The notes under the pieces were generated by a model that was not told the origin of the DNA, did not search any database, and worked only from the letters and a program-made list of their open reading frames with translations. This document shows, piece by piece, positions 33,823-46,849 of a stretch of DNA of 64,000 nt; the first letter of the stretch is position 1, and each line of letters starts with the position of its first letter. The stretch is from contig NC_091671.1 in the NCBI RefSeq assembly GCF_042453785.1, forward strand, positions 8,254,001 to 8,318,000. Direction: 5' to 3'. The stretch is from Malus domestica (lineage: Eukaryota; Streptophyta; Magnoliopsida; Rosales; Rosaceae). The translations under genes and the position numbers were made by a program.

Positions 33823-35544
33823 TGACACACCCTAACCCGAAGACTAGGACGTGCTGGCCGTCACGTGAGCGTGACGTAACCATAAACGCAAGCGGAAACG
33901 ATTAAATAAAATACGAGTAAACGAAAACCACTAATTGCAGTTATTTACAACCTAGCATTCTATGTGCATAAGAGTGTACTAAACACACATAAACAGAGCA
34001 TAAGCGTCTAGGTGCAGTCAAGTAGGACCATAACTAATTTACAACACCCTCGGGTGAATCCTACATTTATTTAGTCTGTCAGAACGCCAAAGCAGTCCTC
34101 GTAGGCCACCAACGCCTCAACTATCAACTAGAACCTGGAGGGGCGAAAAATAGAAAACGTGAGTGGGCGAAAATAAAGCTTTTCCAAATCATTTCATAAA
34201 TCCACATTTATAACCCCTTTTTGAAAAACCTGTATACTTTCCCAGAAAAATAGTATATAAGCATATATATATCTCAACCATCTCAATCATCAATCTCATG
34301 AACAGATTCAATAGAAACGTGCCATGTCAAATTCAACAGTTTAGTATGAATGCATCAATACAAATCAGGTGGAAAGATAAATCAACCGGAGACCCTGCAA
34401 TGGTCCTGTACGGCTGAATCTAGAGCTCAAAATATCATCTAGCCGGAGTCACCTAGTATGACCTGTACGGCATTACACTGCACATAAGTCGGAATTACCT
34501 AATGTAATCTGTACGACTTAATGGCGTAATAATATGCTCTAGTGCTTTTCTCATCAATCATTTGTGCATATAATCTAAGGTCACCTACCAGTCGGAACCC
34601 CTCTAATGGTCTGTACGACTGGCATGTCGGAACCACCCCCGGTGGTCTGTACGACTAGCATCTATTTGGATCCAAGGTGAGCATGCGATGCAGGGTGAAT
34701 AATATAAGCACTAATACCAAGGTGCAGTTTATGAGCTCAACATATCTCAACATCATCATAACAGTAATAATACTCACCTGATACTCACATGTGCGTCCAC
34801 CGCACCATTTCACATATATGCATCATACAACAATTCGTAATATTCATGAAATTCTATGCATGGCAACCAACTATATTCCATATCACAATTCAACATACTT
34901 TTCATTTAAGTTGATTTCTGGGGAAATCAGGTATATAGGTATATATATAGAAAGCAATTGCCCACTCACTGGTATGTCGCTGGGTCGTAACCCCCTTGAC
35001 GCCCCTGGATATACTCCTCCTCGCTATAAGTCTCACCTTCCAAAAATTCCAAAAATCGGCCAAACGTCGAACTCAACGATCCCGACGTCCAAAACTTCCA
35101 AACGTTACACTCCGAGCATCCTTGGAACTTCCTAAGACTCGCTGTGATCTTAGTTTGGCCTTAAACTGGTACCTACGTGATCGTGAAGTCCTCAGGAGTG
35201 CAATGGTGGTCTTAAATGGAACGTTGGTACAAGATTGTGGTGGTTCTTGGTGGTTGCTGTGAGTTCGAGAGTAAGAGAGAGAGAGAATGAAGTCTGAGGA
35301 AGAGAGAGAGAGTGACTGAGGAGATGAGAGAGACAACAAAACGGGAAATGGGGAGGGATTTAGGGTATAGGACCCCACCTAAAGTCCAAACACAAAATTA
35401 TTAGTCCAAGTTTAAGTCTAACTAACAATAGCTTAGGAACTTTAGATAAAACTAAATGTCAAATTTACGCACCTTAATCCCGTTTAAGGTCACTTTTGTA
35501 ATTTCACATCCTCGGTATTAGTAGTTCCGGGACGGGCTGTGACA
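33823..35544 (-). repeat. 3' LTR of minus-strand gypsy element
   Basis: A 1,722-bp LTR begins on the minus strand with TGTCACAGCCCGTCCCGG (35,544) and ends with GGGTGTGTCA (33,823). Its last 60 bases resemble the end of the LTR at 51,884-52,475, so the two elements belong to related families. Its promoter-like part has AG-rich runs near 35,270-35,330. The hairpin array at 34,384-34,659 lies inside it. No second LTR is in the window. Confidence 0.88.
34384..34659 (-). repeat. Five hairpin repeats with compensatory stems in the gypsy LTR
   Basis: On the plus strand each unit has the frame CGGA, four bases, seven bases, four complementary bases, CTGTACG. The inner stems are GACC/GGTC (34,391/34,402), GTCA/TGAC (34,448/34,459), ATTA/TAAT (34,494/34,505), ACC/GGT (34,597/34,608) and ACCA/TGGT (34,632/34,643). 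The outer stems also pair: GCCG/CGGC in unit 2, AAGTCG/CGACTT in unit 3, CCAGTCG/CGACTGG in unit 4 and GTCG/CGAC in unit 5. Both strands can form the fold; the transcript would be the minus strand. Confidence 0.9.
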
Positions 35545-35560
35545 ATCTCCCCTCCTTATA
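35545..35560 (-). other. Polypurine tract of minus-strand gypsy element
   Basis: On the minus strand TATAAGGAGGGGAGAT abuts the LTR start TGTCACAG. The element at 51,884-57,112 has the same arrangement at 56,505-56,520. Confidence 0.85.
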
Positions 35561-35631
35561 GAATTTCGTCCCCGAAATTCCAGTCACTAACCAGTATCAA
35601 AACTCATAAAATAGCCTCGGATACATATCCC

Positions 35632-38580
35632 TCATCCGTTCTTCTGTCTCCCATGGGCTTCTTCCGTTGTATGGTTTCTCCACAATACTTTTACCAAGCT
35701 CACTGTCTTATTCCTCAAAGTCTTATCTTTCCAATCCAGTATAGTCACTGGTTCCTCGTCGTACGTCAAATCCGGATTAATTTCCAATGGTTGAGGAGGA
35801 ATCACATGTGAAGGATCTGAAACATAATGCCGAAGCATCGAGACATGGAACACATTATGTACCTTAGACAACCCTGGAGGTAGCTCCAACCTGTAAGCAA
35901 CTTCACCAATCCTCTCAGTGATCTCATAAGGTCCAATGTACCTGGGACTTAGCTTTCCTTTCTTTCCAAAGCGAACCACCCCTCTCCAAGGCGATAATTT
36001 CAAAAATACATAGTCGCCCACATTATACATTCTATCCGTGGTATGTCGATCCGCTAGGCTCTTTTGCCTATCCTGGGCCACTTTCAGGTTAGATTTAATT
36101 ACCTGAATGTTCTGAGTAGTCTCATCCACAATCTCTGGGCCCTCAAGTATTCTTTCACCGACCTCTGACCAACATAATGGAGTACGGCAAGCTTTTCCAT
36201 AAAGTGCTTCAAATGGAGACATTCCAATACTCGAATGAAAACTATTATTATAGGCAAACTCCATCAAATCCAAGCGATCATGCCAAGAGTCACCAAATTG
36301 CATTACAGAGGATCTCAACATATCCTCGAGTGTCTGAATAGTTCTCTCTGACTGACCATCTGTCTGTGGATGATAAGCTGTACTGTAAAGCAATCTAGTG
36401 CCCAAAGCTTCTTGAAAAGCTATCCAAAACTTAGAAGTAAACCTCGGATCTCGATCAGATATGATATTCACTGGGACACCATGATACTTTACAACCTTCG
36501 AAATGAATAACTTAGCCAACTTATTTAAAGGATACTTCTCCCTTACTGGGATAAAATGTGTTGATTTGGTAAGTCGATCTACAACCACCCAAATGCCATC
36601 AAAACCATTTTGTGTACGAGGCAGCTTATACACAAAATCCATCGTTATATTCTCCCATTTCCACTGGGGAACGGGAAGTGGTTGCAATCTTCCAAACGGT
36701 TTCTTTCTTTCAGCCTTAACCTGCTGGCAAACAATACACCTACTTACATACTCCGCAATCTCCCTCTTCATACCCGGCCAATAGTAAAATGGTCGAATGG
36801 TATGATACATTTTAGTTCCCCCTGGGTGCATAGCATAAGCCGAACAATGTGCTTCATCCAAGATTTGTTTCTTCAGTTCCTCATTATTAGGCACATACAT
36901 TCTGTTCTCTTGCATAAGCATACCATCTGATCCTCGGATCTTGAGATCTTTCTTCTTCCCTTCATTTCTTAAACTGATCAACTCTTGGATTTCTTCATCC
37001 AACGATTGAGCTGCAAGCACCCGATCAATTAAAATTGGCTTGACTTGAAAATTGGCAAGAAAAGCTTCGCTTTGCTCTTCCAATTCTAACTCTACTCCAG
37101 TAGATCTCAACTCTGCCAGAAGAGGAACACGACTGGCATACAAAGCGTTAAGTCGCCCTTGAGGTTTCCTACTCAGAGCATCAGCTACCACATTTGCACG
37201 ACCCGGATGGTACTCAATCGTGCAATCATAATCACTTAACAATTCCAACCATCTTCTCTGACGAAGATTAAGATCATGCTGAGTGAAAAGGTACTGAAGG
37301 CTTTTATGATCTGTAAAAATCTTACATTTCTCGCCATAGAGATAATGTCTCCAAATCTTCAAAGCAAACACAATAGCTGCCAACTCAAGATCGTGAGTCG
37401 GATAGTTTCTTTCATGAGTCTTCAACTGCCTAGAAGCATAGGCAATCACTCTACTATGCTGCATCAAAACACAACCCAAACCATTCAAAGAAGCATCACT
37501 GTAGATCTCGAAGTTACCATTATCATCAGGAAGTACTAACACCGGTGCATGAGTAAGGCAATATTTCAATTGCTGGAAACTTTGCTCACAACTTTCATCC
37601 CATTCAAACTTAACATCCTTCCTGGTTAACTTTGTTAATGGCAAGGCAATCATAGAAAAGTCTTGAACAAACCGTCTATAATAACCTGCCAAGCCAAGAA
37701 AACTCCGCACCTCAGTGACCGTTCGAGGTTGTTCCCAATTTTCCACTGCTGCTATCTTTTGAGGATCCACTTGAATTCCCTGAGCTGATACCACATGTCC
37801 CAGAAATGCCACTTGATTTAGCCAAAACTGACATTTACTAAACTTGGCATATAATCGGTGTTCCCTCAATTTCCTTAACACCAAGTTAAGATGTCGAATA
37901 TGGTCTGATTTCGACTTAGAATATACCAGGATATCATCAATAAAAACAATAACAAACCTGTCAAGATATTCCTGGAATACTTCATTCATCAATCTCATGA
38001 AAGCTGCAGGAGCGTTTGTCAATCCAAATGGCATAACCAAAAACTCATAATGCCCATAACGAGTCCTGAAAGCCGTTTTATGAACATCCTCATCCTTAAT
38101 CTTTAATTGATAATACCCAGATCTCAAATCGATCTTAGAAAACACACAGGCACCTTTGAGCTGATCAAACAAATCATCTATACGAGGCAAGGGATAACGG
38201 TTTTTAATTGTTACCCGATTCAATTGCCTGTAATCAATGCACAATCTCAAAGTTCCATCTTTCTTTCTTACAAACAACACCGGAGCTCCCCAAGGTGAAG
38301 AACTAGGCTGAATGAAACCTTTATCAATTAACTCTTGCAATTGAATTTTCAACTCTCTTAATTCCGCTGGTGCCATTCTATAAGGAGTCAATGATATAGG
38401 GTTCGTACCTGGAAGTAATTCAATCGAAAACTCCACATCTTTATCTGGAGGCAATCCAGGTAAATCATCTGGAAATACATCAGGATAGTGTCTGACTACT
38501 CCGACTTCCTCCACACTACCGTAATCAACATCATTCAACACCACATGTGCTAAGTATCCCTGACAACCCTTGGATAACAA
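35632..38580 (-). pseudogene. Ty3/gypsy polyprotein: RT, RNase H, integrase (5'-truncated)
   Basis: A 982-residue open frame has no internal stop. Reverse transcriptase: [11 protein letters not shown] (about 149-159) and the catalytic FIDD at 213-216. RNase H: YSDAS (D362), DLELAA (E399), TDHKS (D424), ADALSRK (D467). Integrase: zinc region with H585, C615 and C618, then core D648 (TMDF), D709 (ISDRD) and E745 (QSERT). The C-terminus has a chromodomain-like [12 protein letters not shown]. The order RT-RH-INT and these motifs identify Ty3/gypsy, likely a Tekay/Del-type chromovirus. One base missing near 35,653 shifts the last residues. Gag, protease and the 5' LTR are absent beyond about 38,580-38,600, where the frame meets unrelated sequence. 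All catalytic residues are kept, but the element cannot be complete. Confidence 0.93.
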
Positions 38581-41049
38581 CCCTTGGAGACGGAATTGTC
38601 CATATCACCAAGCCAGTTCCACCATAATTGTCTATACAAACCATGTGGGACAACACCATCAGCTTAAAATTGTGTTGTAACGAGGAGAATAACTTATTAC
38701 ATGGCATGGATATGCGGTGACATGACATCTTATGTTAAGAAAATAAGGACATATAGACATATAGACATATAGACATAAATTTACACATGTCTTTATTTCA
38801 TTAGCACGGGACGCAATCGTAGCAGTGTATTAAAGGCTTCAAAATTAAAGATTAAAAAAATATGTACCAATGAATTAGATCTGTAATACGTGCAAACGGA
38901 TTGGAATATTGAGTTGCAACAAGGAGGACATGATCTTTCTTTGGCCAAATTATATTTATACCCTTGTGGTGTGGTTCTTCAGATATTTCGCTTAAAAGGG
39001 ATAACTAGTTTCAATATTTGCAATTGAAATCGTGTAATTTGCGCAAGCTTTCAATTAAGGACAATCCATTATATCATGAAACGAGATTTGATGTTCTGAT
39101 CACAAGATAAAATAACATATGGAATGGCAAATTGACCATTAATTAATTCGGAGCGTGGTAATCAGTACATTATACATATACTAAAACCCAACACAAAAAT
39201 TTACTGTTCATTAACAGTGTGATTCCCTTTTTGCCCCTTCTTGATTTGTTTAATTTAGTTTGGACCATTTTACACGTGTTGTCTCTGGTTCGTTTTCCTT
39301 TTTGATTTTGCTCTGCTTTTTCGGCCCCTGTCTCCCATTTTTGCATCTCTCTCTGCTCGAGCTGGTTAGCCAGTCTATGGAAATTTCGTCTTTCTGTCGT
39401 CGTTTTCACCGCTTGCTATCAAAGGTTTTGTCTGCTGCTTTCTGATTTGTCAATCGTTATTACTGGGTTTTTAATTCTGTTTTAGCCGCTGCATCTGTCC
39501 TTTTCTTGGTGAGTTTTAGGACTTTCTCGCTGTCGTTCATTCCATTTTTTTTATGTTGAATTTCCACATTTGCATGGATTTTATGTATGAATTTCTTTTT
39601 TGTGCATGTCCTTAGACCCCTGGACTGGATGTATGATTTGGTTTTGTTTTTATATCAGGAGACGTGGATGTCCGTTTTTTGGGAAGCCTTCTCTGCGTAT
39701 GTGAAGCTAAGGAACAGGTGGTCACATCGGAGGATTATTCGGTATTTGCTGTGGCGTTTTTCGTCTTTGTGAAGGTATGGTGCCAGTATGATTGTTTATG
39801 GTCAGAGTTAAACATTAATGGGTTGTGTTTATTGTTCAAGGTTTTCTGCAATTGTAAACTTATACGAGCTAGAAGCCCTTTTTTGCAATTTATTTGGGAA
39901 TTTCTCTCTCACACTCTTGCAGATCCCTCTTCACATTTTTTGCCAGAGAATCAATGTCGCCGGCCTCTGTGCCCACCAGCCATCACCACTTTAGTATTAC
40001 ACATGAAACTTAGGACATGCAAAGTATGTATGTCCCTCAGATCTCATATTCTTTCATTTACTTCAAATTTTTATTAGATTTTACAGAAGCATTTATTTCT
40101 ATGTTTGTCTTGGTTTATTTTGTTCTTGGTGTCTATCAATTGGTGACAAATTTGGCATGTGATATCTCTCCGAAGACTTATGCGAAGGTTAACTGTAACC
40201 TCATAGCTTCAAAGGTACTGCCTTTTTTTAATCTATGTTGTTAGATTTTTACTTTGTTTTTTCGTTTTTTTAATGTTTAATTGATAACTTGAGATTTTCT
40301 GCTAAAAGATTAGGATTGAGGGAATTTGAGAGGGATGGATCACATTTTGACATATGAAGTTTGTGTAATTGATGCTTATGTGTGGAATAAGGTGGTGAAA
40401 GCTGCCTCTAAGCATTTCAAGAAAAAAGAAGATCAGATGGATCATGTGATGTTCTTCACTTATTTAAGCATTTCAATTGGTGACAAGTTTGTGTAATTTG
40501 TTAAATTCGTTTAATTGTCTTCCTAATATGCATTAGGAGTAGGAGTGACATTACTTTGTAGAAGAAATATGTTCTTTGGTTATTTTAAAATTAATTATGT
40601 GTGAATTTACTTGGAAATGTTCATATGAATTTGGCATAATAGCATTTCACTGTTTTTTTTTTTTTCAGACAACTTGGTGGAGATCAGATATCTGATGTGT
40701 TTGATCAGCATCTCCATGTTGCTTTGAGTAAGCGCCTCCTGTTTATATGGAAACACTAATTGAGTAATGTGAAATATGTGTAACTGTTGAGTCATGTTTC
40801 TTTAAAATATTATTTATAAGTATACAGTTTCAGAGATACGCACATTTATATGTATAGATTAATAATCGTACGGTAGTCCAAACCTTTAGTTTTGTGTTGA
40901 ATATCCATAAAGAAAAAACCATTTCAAACTAATTTATGCTTCCCAAAGATACACTAAAATCATCTTTTCAATTTTCTTCCCACCAAACAAACAAGTTAAA
41001 CAAGATGAGAAGAGATTAATTAACTAGAAGTCCAAATTTCTAAACCCAC
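38581..41049. other. No gene recognised
   Basis: An 8-bp tandem repeat of GACATATA lies at about 38,748-38,775. From 39,240 to 40,760 the text is T/G-rich with intron-like stretches and short exon-like open pieces (for example 39,664-40,077), none matching a family I know. It may be a decayed gene or captured fragment; strand and product cannot be assigned. Confidence 0.4.
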
Positions 41050-41650
41050 TAAAAACCCTCGAGTCAAACAACAACAAACTTTCTTTCACTAAATGGGGTC
41101 GGTTGTATAAATCTTAGAATGTCATTGTGCATGAGTTTTGTGCAAAATCTTTCCTCAACTCCAAGTACTTTATGTATTTTTAAAAGTCTATTTTCAAGTC
41201 TTCATAGATTTTTCTCTACCCATTTTGCCTTGAACCTCTGTCTCATAATGGTATTTTCTAATCGGAACATATGTAGCTATAGGTCTTCATTTCACATGTC
41301 CAACCACCTTAATCGATTTTCTCTCATCTTATCTTCAATTGCGGACACTCATACTTTATCTAGAATATCCTCGTTCTTAACCTTATCATTTTTTCATGTG
41401 CACACATATCCAACAAAGCATTTTCATCTTCGTTGCACTCATTTTCTTCACGTGTTAATGCTTGACAGCCCAACATTCCGTGTCGTAAAGCATTGTTGAC
41501 CTTATTGCAGTCTTATAAAATTTTTCCTTGAGCTTTAGTAGCATACGAATGTCACACAACACACCCGATACACTTTTCTACTTCATCCATCCAACTTGTA
41601 AACTATGGTTGAAATCTCCATCCAGTTATCATTTCTTTTGCAAGATGATC
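41050..41650 (-). mobile_element. LINE (RTE-type) 3' fragment
   Basis: On the minus strand the translation, broken by stops, follows the C-terminal part of RTE-clade reverse transcriptases: a decayed FYRTAIRP-like block near 41,515, an ECWAVKH-like block near 41,480, then IEDKMRENRLRWLDM near 41,330. The 3' end reads CCGACCCCATTTAGTG followed by TTTGTTGTTG, the usual tail of these plant LINEs. It is strongly 5'-truncated, as is typical, and inactive. Confidence 0.85.
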
Positions 41651-43281
41651 AAAGATAACTAAAGGGTTCACTCTTTGATACTTTCTGATTTCCAATCCTT
41701 ATTCTATCTCATTTGAAACCCAATTTTCATTGAATTATTTCGTATACTCTGTATTGAATTACTTAAGTAAGTAAAGACCTTTAAATTCCCACTAAAAATC
41801 CTCGAAACAAATGCAAAATTCCAGATTGACGTTCACATGCACGGTAGACATGGCTATGTTGTTAACTTGGTGAGCTATAAATCGGAGATCATTTTTCTAG
41901 GGATCCTGTGATTTCATTCGTTCATCATATATCGTGCAGTCAGTTTTCGTTAGGTATTATTTATAATTAATTTTAAATTTTAAATTTTAAAATAATTTAT
42001 GACCGTACAATAATTTATGACTATACGATGTAAGATGAATGAATGAGATTACGGGATACCTAAGATCTCTAAGAAAATAATCCTTTTCCCTATAAATCAA
42101 GCAAACAATGATGAAAGCTCACATGGTTGCGAGTGCGTCTCACGCTCTAATCAGAGATCATAATCCAATGTCAGGCTGGTCCCGCACACATCAAACCTCT
42201 GACTCCCACCACCTACGTGGGAAAGAGTTATTGGTCCACGTGTAAGGTCTTGTCCAAAATAGAATCAAGAGTGAGGTGGGAAGCACATGGGGCGCTAAAT
42301 TCGTGGACGTGACCCATGACGTGGGGGTTCAAGGAACATTTTTATATTCTTCTACATTATTTTACAAAAAATGAATTTTATTTCAAACATCCTAATGATT
42401 AAGGAAGTTTGTCTCAACAATTTTGGTAGTAGACAAGTGAGAATGTATCAATTAAAAAGGTAAAATCTCGATCACAAAATTCACAAGAAAAGATTTGGCT
42501 TTTGCTAGAAATTAAGCAACATGTTATTTCTAATTTGTTTCATTAAGACTATAATTTTATATGCTTCAAAGCTAAGTTCTAAAATGATAATTTGGTATCA
42601 AGTAGGTGTTTTATAATAGTTTCTGAGATTGACATAACTTTTTATTTTGATTTATAAGATTTGAGATCGATAGAAGTAGTCATGAGTTTATCAATCATCA
42701 ATCATTTTGACAATTCTGTAAAAAAATATATGTTAAATAAGGACAAAAATGATAAAAATATTTTCAATTTAATAAATAATGGGTTAGAATGATTTGACAA
42801 AATTGAGAGTATTTTTTTTTATTTTATCCTTATTTAAGGAGGTTTTCACGAAATTACCAAAATGATTGATGATGGACAAACTCAAAGTTCAATCTCAGAA
42901 CCAAATGAAGAGTTATATCAATCTCAAAAACTATTTTGATTATAAAATCTTTAATTAGTTAAGTATATTTACTGTAAACTTCAAATCTTATGTTCACTTT
43001 CATTTTGTAAAGAATTGAATCTGTGCAGCATTTATACATTGAGATTTTTTTTTTTTTTTGGTAAACATTTATACATTGACATTTAAACGATAATAAATAG
43101 TGCAGACTCAACACTACTATAAACAAATCACAACTAATTATAACAACTACAACTACTCTAAAACCTGTTCTGGTGTGATTGATGTCCAAGAGCAATCAAT
43201 AAGCATGCATTACACCCTTCACCTCTCCCTAATATCGCGTCTATAGGAAAAACCATCATTTTTTGCTTTAGCTAATATAAG
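41651..43281. other. Intergenic, no gene seen
   Basis: AT-rich. The 42,100-42,340 piece has GC-richer text (GTGGGAAAGAGTTATTGG, CATGACGTGGGGG) but no frame or RNA gene I can support. A T-run lies at 43,046-43,059. Confidence 0.45.
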
Positions 43282-43644
43282 GGGTGGATTCGTGATACTA
43301 TTTTTTACATTTGACATACGTTTTTTATGTGGCATACTCTGTAATGTATTTTAACGATCTGACTCGTCTATCTTTTAGAACATCATTCATAGATCATCTT
43401 ACAAAAAATTAAACAAATCCAAAACTATTAAAACATTCATTTGTAGTGAAGAGAACAGTTATACAAAGAAACCCTTTATCCAACGGTCGTATGAGTTTCA
43501 GATTTGGATGTTTTTTTGGTAAACATGATCTTTGAGGGAATATCTAAAATATAAACGATTCGGATCATTAAATTGCACTACGGAGTGGGATCTACAAAAA
43601 TGTGTTAAAAGTCATGTAAAAAGAGTAATGTCACGTATCCTCCC
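43282..43644. mobile_element. MITE-like element
   Basis: The ends GGGTGGATTCGTGATAC and TGTCACGTATCCTCCC are inverted repeats with three mismatches. It is 363 bp, AT-rich and non-coding. The flanks are AT-rich (ATATAA / ATATAT), so a target duplication cannot be fixed. Confidence 0.65.
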
Positions 43645-43724
43645 ATATATATATGTATATATTTGTACTGTACTAATATTTTACTTTGATAATCAGAGTT
43701 ATACCAATTGGTGAATTTCTAGGT

Positions 43725-44225
43725 GAGTTTAAATCTTTTGCAAAGGCTCAGCATTGCCATCGATGTTGCTTGTGCTCTTGATTAGTCGATTATCTTCATA
43801 ATCATTGTGAAACATCGATAGTTCATTGTGATCTGAAGCCAAGTACTGTTCTTTTGGACAACATGTTAACTAGACATGTTTATGACTTTGATTAGCAAGG
43901 TTTCTCTCATAACTGACCAGTATAAAAGCTTCAACAAATCAAACAAGTTCCGTTGGAATAACAGGACATTGGTTATGTGGTTTTAGGTAAATATTCACAT
44001 CCTCTCCACAATATCCTTTTTATTTATTTTTAAATTTTGCATAATTCAACTATTTTGTTCTCAGTTTGCTAACAATATTTTATGATGTTTGAATGGCAGA
44101 GTATGGTATGGGAAGTGAGGCGTTTATAACTGGATATGTCTATAATTTTGAAATTCTCTTGCTAGAGATGTTTACAGAGAAGAGACCCACTGACAACGTG
44201 TTTAATGGAGACTTAAATCTTCATG
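43725..44225 (+). pseudogene. LRR receptor kinase relic (3' part)
   Basis: It starts abruptly inside the kinase at SLNLLQRLSIAIDVACALD. It carries the same 8-nt insertion and stop as the relics at 3,041 and 61,865, then an out-of-frame HCDLKPSTVLLD. Unlike those two it keeps the whole intron with its 3' site (TTTGAATGGCAG at about 44,090-44,101) and exon 2 as far as EMFTEKRPTDNVFNGDLNLH. It is therefore the less deleted member of this relic family. The left break is near GTGAATTTCTAG (43,715). Confidence 0.88.
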
Positions 44226-46849
44226 TTACATTTTTCAATCAATGTTGTTGAGTCTTGAGCCTCCATGAAGTTTAAAAATTAAGAAAACTTGATTTCACTA
44301 GTAATTGTTAAAATTTAAAAAAAGGAAAACTAAAGAAAAAAAAACTTGAAAACTTTGAATGTTAACCAAAAATCATATAATAACTTTATTTAATGATTAG
44401 AACAAAAATCAACATTCAACCGGTGTAATCAAAATGGCACAAACAATAAATTTTCAATTTTGCCCCTCATGGCATGCCCTTCCCCGTTTAATGTCTCTCT
44501 CCCCCTTTAACGATCCTCCATCTTTTCTCTGCTATTGCTTTTATTTCCAATTCAATTTCACTTCCTTTGCAATCTCTCTCTCTCTCTCCAGCCAATCTCT
44601 CTTTCATTTTCAATTCGAATTCCACCGGTTCACAAATCAATTGAATCATCGAATCTGATAAGCCCGGGCAAGCAGCTCAGTATCGAGCCTCTGGAGCTCA
44701 GTTTTTCCTGTCAAATAGTACGCTCTCTTCTTGTTTCGGCTTCTTGTTTAAAAGATTTGCATATTTCTGATTTCGTTCCTGATTTCAATTCATGGTTTCT
44801 TTATTTTGTTATTGAATTTCTCCAATCGAATTAAAGATGAAGGTGAAGACTCCGGCAACCGGAAGCTGGAGCTGCTAGGCTTGGAGGGCAAATGACAAAC
44901 GAGGAGGTCAAGAGCTTGAACAGACGGTCAGAGCTGTTTCTTCATGCTTTTGCTTTTCAATTTGTTAGGTGCTTCATTTGGAACCTCCTTTTTAATACGA
45001 GGGATGAGTTTTTATTATCTAATCATCTCTTAAAATTTCTTTTAATTACTTTTCCAGTACATATACATCTTAAATAGTTTTGTCGCAATCATCCAATTTC
45101 CATATGGGTTTGACCTCTTTTCATTGTTGACGTGGGATTCTAACTTTGTGAATGTTGATCTATCCCGAATGAGTTTTTAACTCGATTAAACTATAATACT
45201 ATGTTTGATGTGTTCTGGATGGAATGAGTGGGTTGGGGCTTGTGGTTTTCAAATTTCATTACAGGAAGTTGTATTTGGGAATAGCATTGCATTGTTGTTA
45301 TGAATTCTAATCTTGATTCTGAACAAACAAGCAAACAAAATCGTCAAATGTTTTTACATTTTTAGGATTGTTGGCAAATTGCTTAGCTGAGCAGGATGCA
45401 CCAGCCTTTTCCTGGGCGACTCGCATTGCCTCACCTACATTTAGGTGCCTGATCATAGTTTTCTGAGACCTTTCTTTTTCCCTTTTGTTGTGGTTTGGAT
45501 TGGGGGATGGTGTTTGTCTAAGCATTTAAAAGGTAATTGATATCCCATGTTTGACATGATAAGTGAAATTATTTTGGAGCTCAAATGGTAAGCTTGTGGA
45601 TGAATGGTTGATATAATGGACAATTTAAAAAGTTTGATCCTTATCCTACCTTAACAAATACGTTCATTCTTATTAGTTCAAAGCATTCAATCCCTTTAGA
45701 CTTCGGTCTTGGATCAGGAGGAATTTTGATCACAAATCTATTTGCCTTTATGGTCACGGTGATAAGTTAGAAAAATTATTTATCTTCTGGTTACTTGTTA
45801 CATTGCCAACGTGGGTGGGTGTACGCTGGGTGGGTGTGAGAGGGCTCGGGAAGAGGGAGGTCCGAGAGTGAAAGGGAGAGTACTTGGGAGGGAGAGACGG
45901 GAGAGGAGTGAGAGTGATAGAGAGCTGAGGGAAAAGTAAGACACGCGGCCAAATGGGAGAGGGGACCAACATGGATGGGTCCCACAAACACAGATAAAAT
46001 ATACAATATTTAAAATATCCCTCAAGATTCGTAGTTTCATAAGATCTTCGTTTTAGCTCCAAACTGAGATCCGTTTGCGCCTACGCGTTTGTTCTATCGA
46101 GAACTACAAGGATACGCTGAGAGAATGGATCCTATGTCTCTCTAACCAAAGGCCAACGATAATGAAAAAACTTTGCATCTAGGGCATTTTCGTCAAACCA
46201 CGTTTTTAAAATTAGTAAAATTGTAAATGTAGGGACGGATTGTCACGTAATTTTCAAGTAGAATGCACAATGGTTTAGTAAACCTTTCAAACACCCAACG
46301 ATATAAGAACAAGCTCATCAATGCATCAATACACATGCTATATAGGAAAAAGGAAGATATAAGAGATTTTGCATATTCAAGATGAAATATGAACAAAGAC
46401 AAAGAACTTGACATTAAAAAAAAAACTGATTAACTTTCAATTTCTACCGATATTATGTTCCCTATTAATATGAGATGGTGTACAAGATCTTCAACCTAAT
46501 CAAAATTTCATACCCACATGAATGGTTGATGACTCTTTAGTCAACCTGCTACCCGAATCAAGGTCAGACCAAAACATGTTCTACAAAAATGTATAAAATG
46601 GGTTTTCACATTTCGACTCCATGAAATTGATTTTCTCTTAAACCTAATGAATTGCCTAAATGACTCAATGATATACACAAGTGTGCACCTGAACATGAAA
46701 CTCCACATGATGCACACAAAAACTCAATTCAAATCTCGAATACCAGTTGGGTCCTACAATTTGCAAACAAACAATGTCAAACACGGAAAACATTGAGAAT
46801 TAAATTAGCAATCGGCTTGAACACCAATAATCAATTTACTTACAGGCAC
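44226..46849. other. No gene recognised
   Basis: 44,440-44,700 is CT-rich, like a 5' leader, followed by exon-like text near 44,835-44,935 (GAAGGTGAAGACTCCGGC; GAGGTCAAGAGCTTGAAC) without a recognisable product. 45,790-45,960 is purine-rich GGGAGAG text. No RNA gene or complete frame seen. Confidence 0.4.

Noticed and set aside
35073-35378. Minus-strand Ser-rich frame and overlapping plus-strand frames
   Set aside because: They lie within the gypsy LTR; AG-rich repeats give open frames by composition.
39170-40250. Overlapping open frames on both strands that could suggest a multi-exon gene
   Set aside because: No conserved motif or consistent splice chain could be found; left as unassigned.
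44434-45077. Possible 5' end of a host gene (CT-rich leader and short frames)
   Set aside because: The frames do not join into a recognisable protein and no downstream exons are seen.
45307-45525. 72-codon minus-strand frame
   Set aside because: No match to a known domain and no supporting context.
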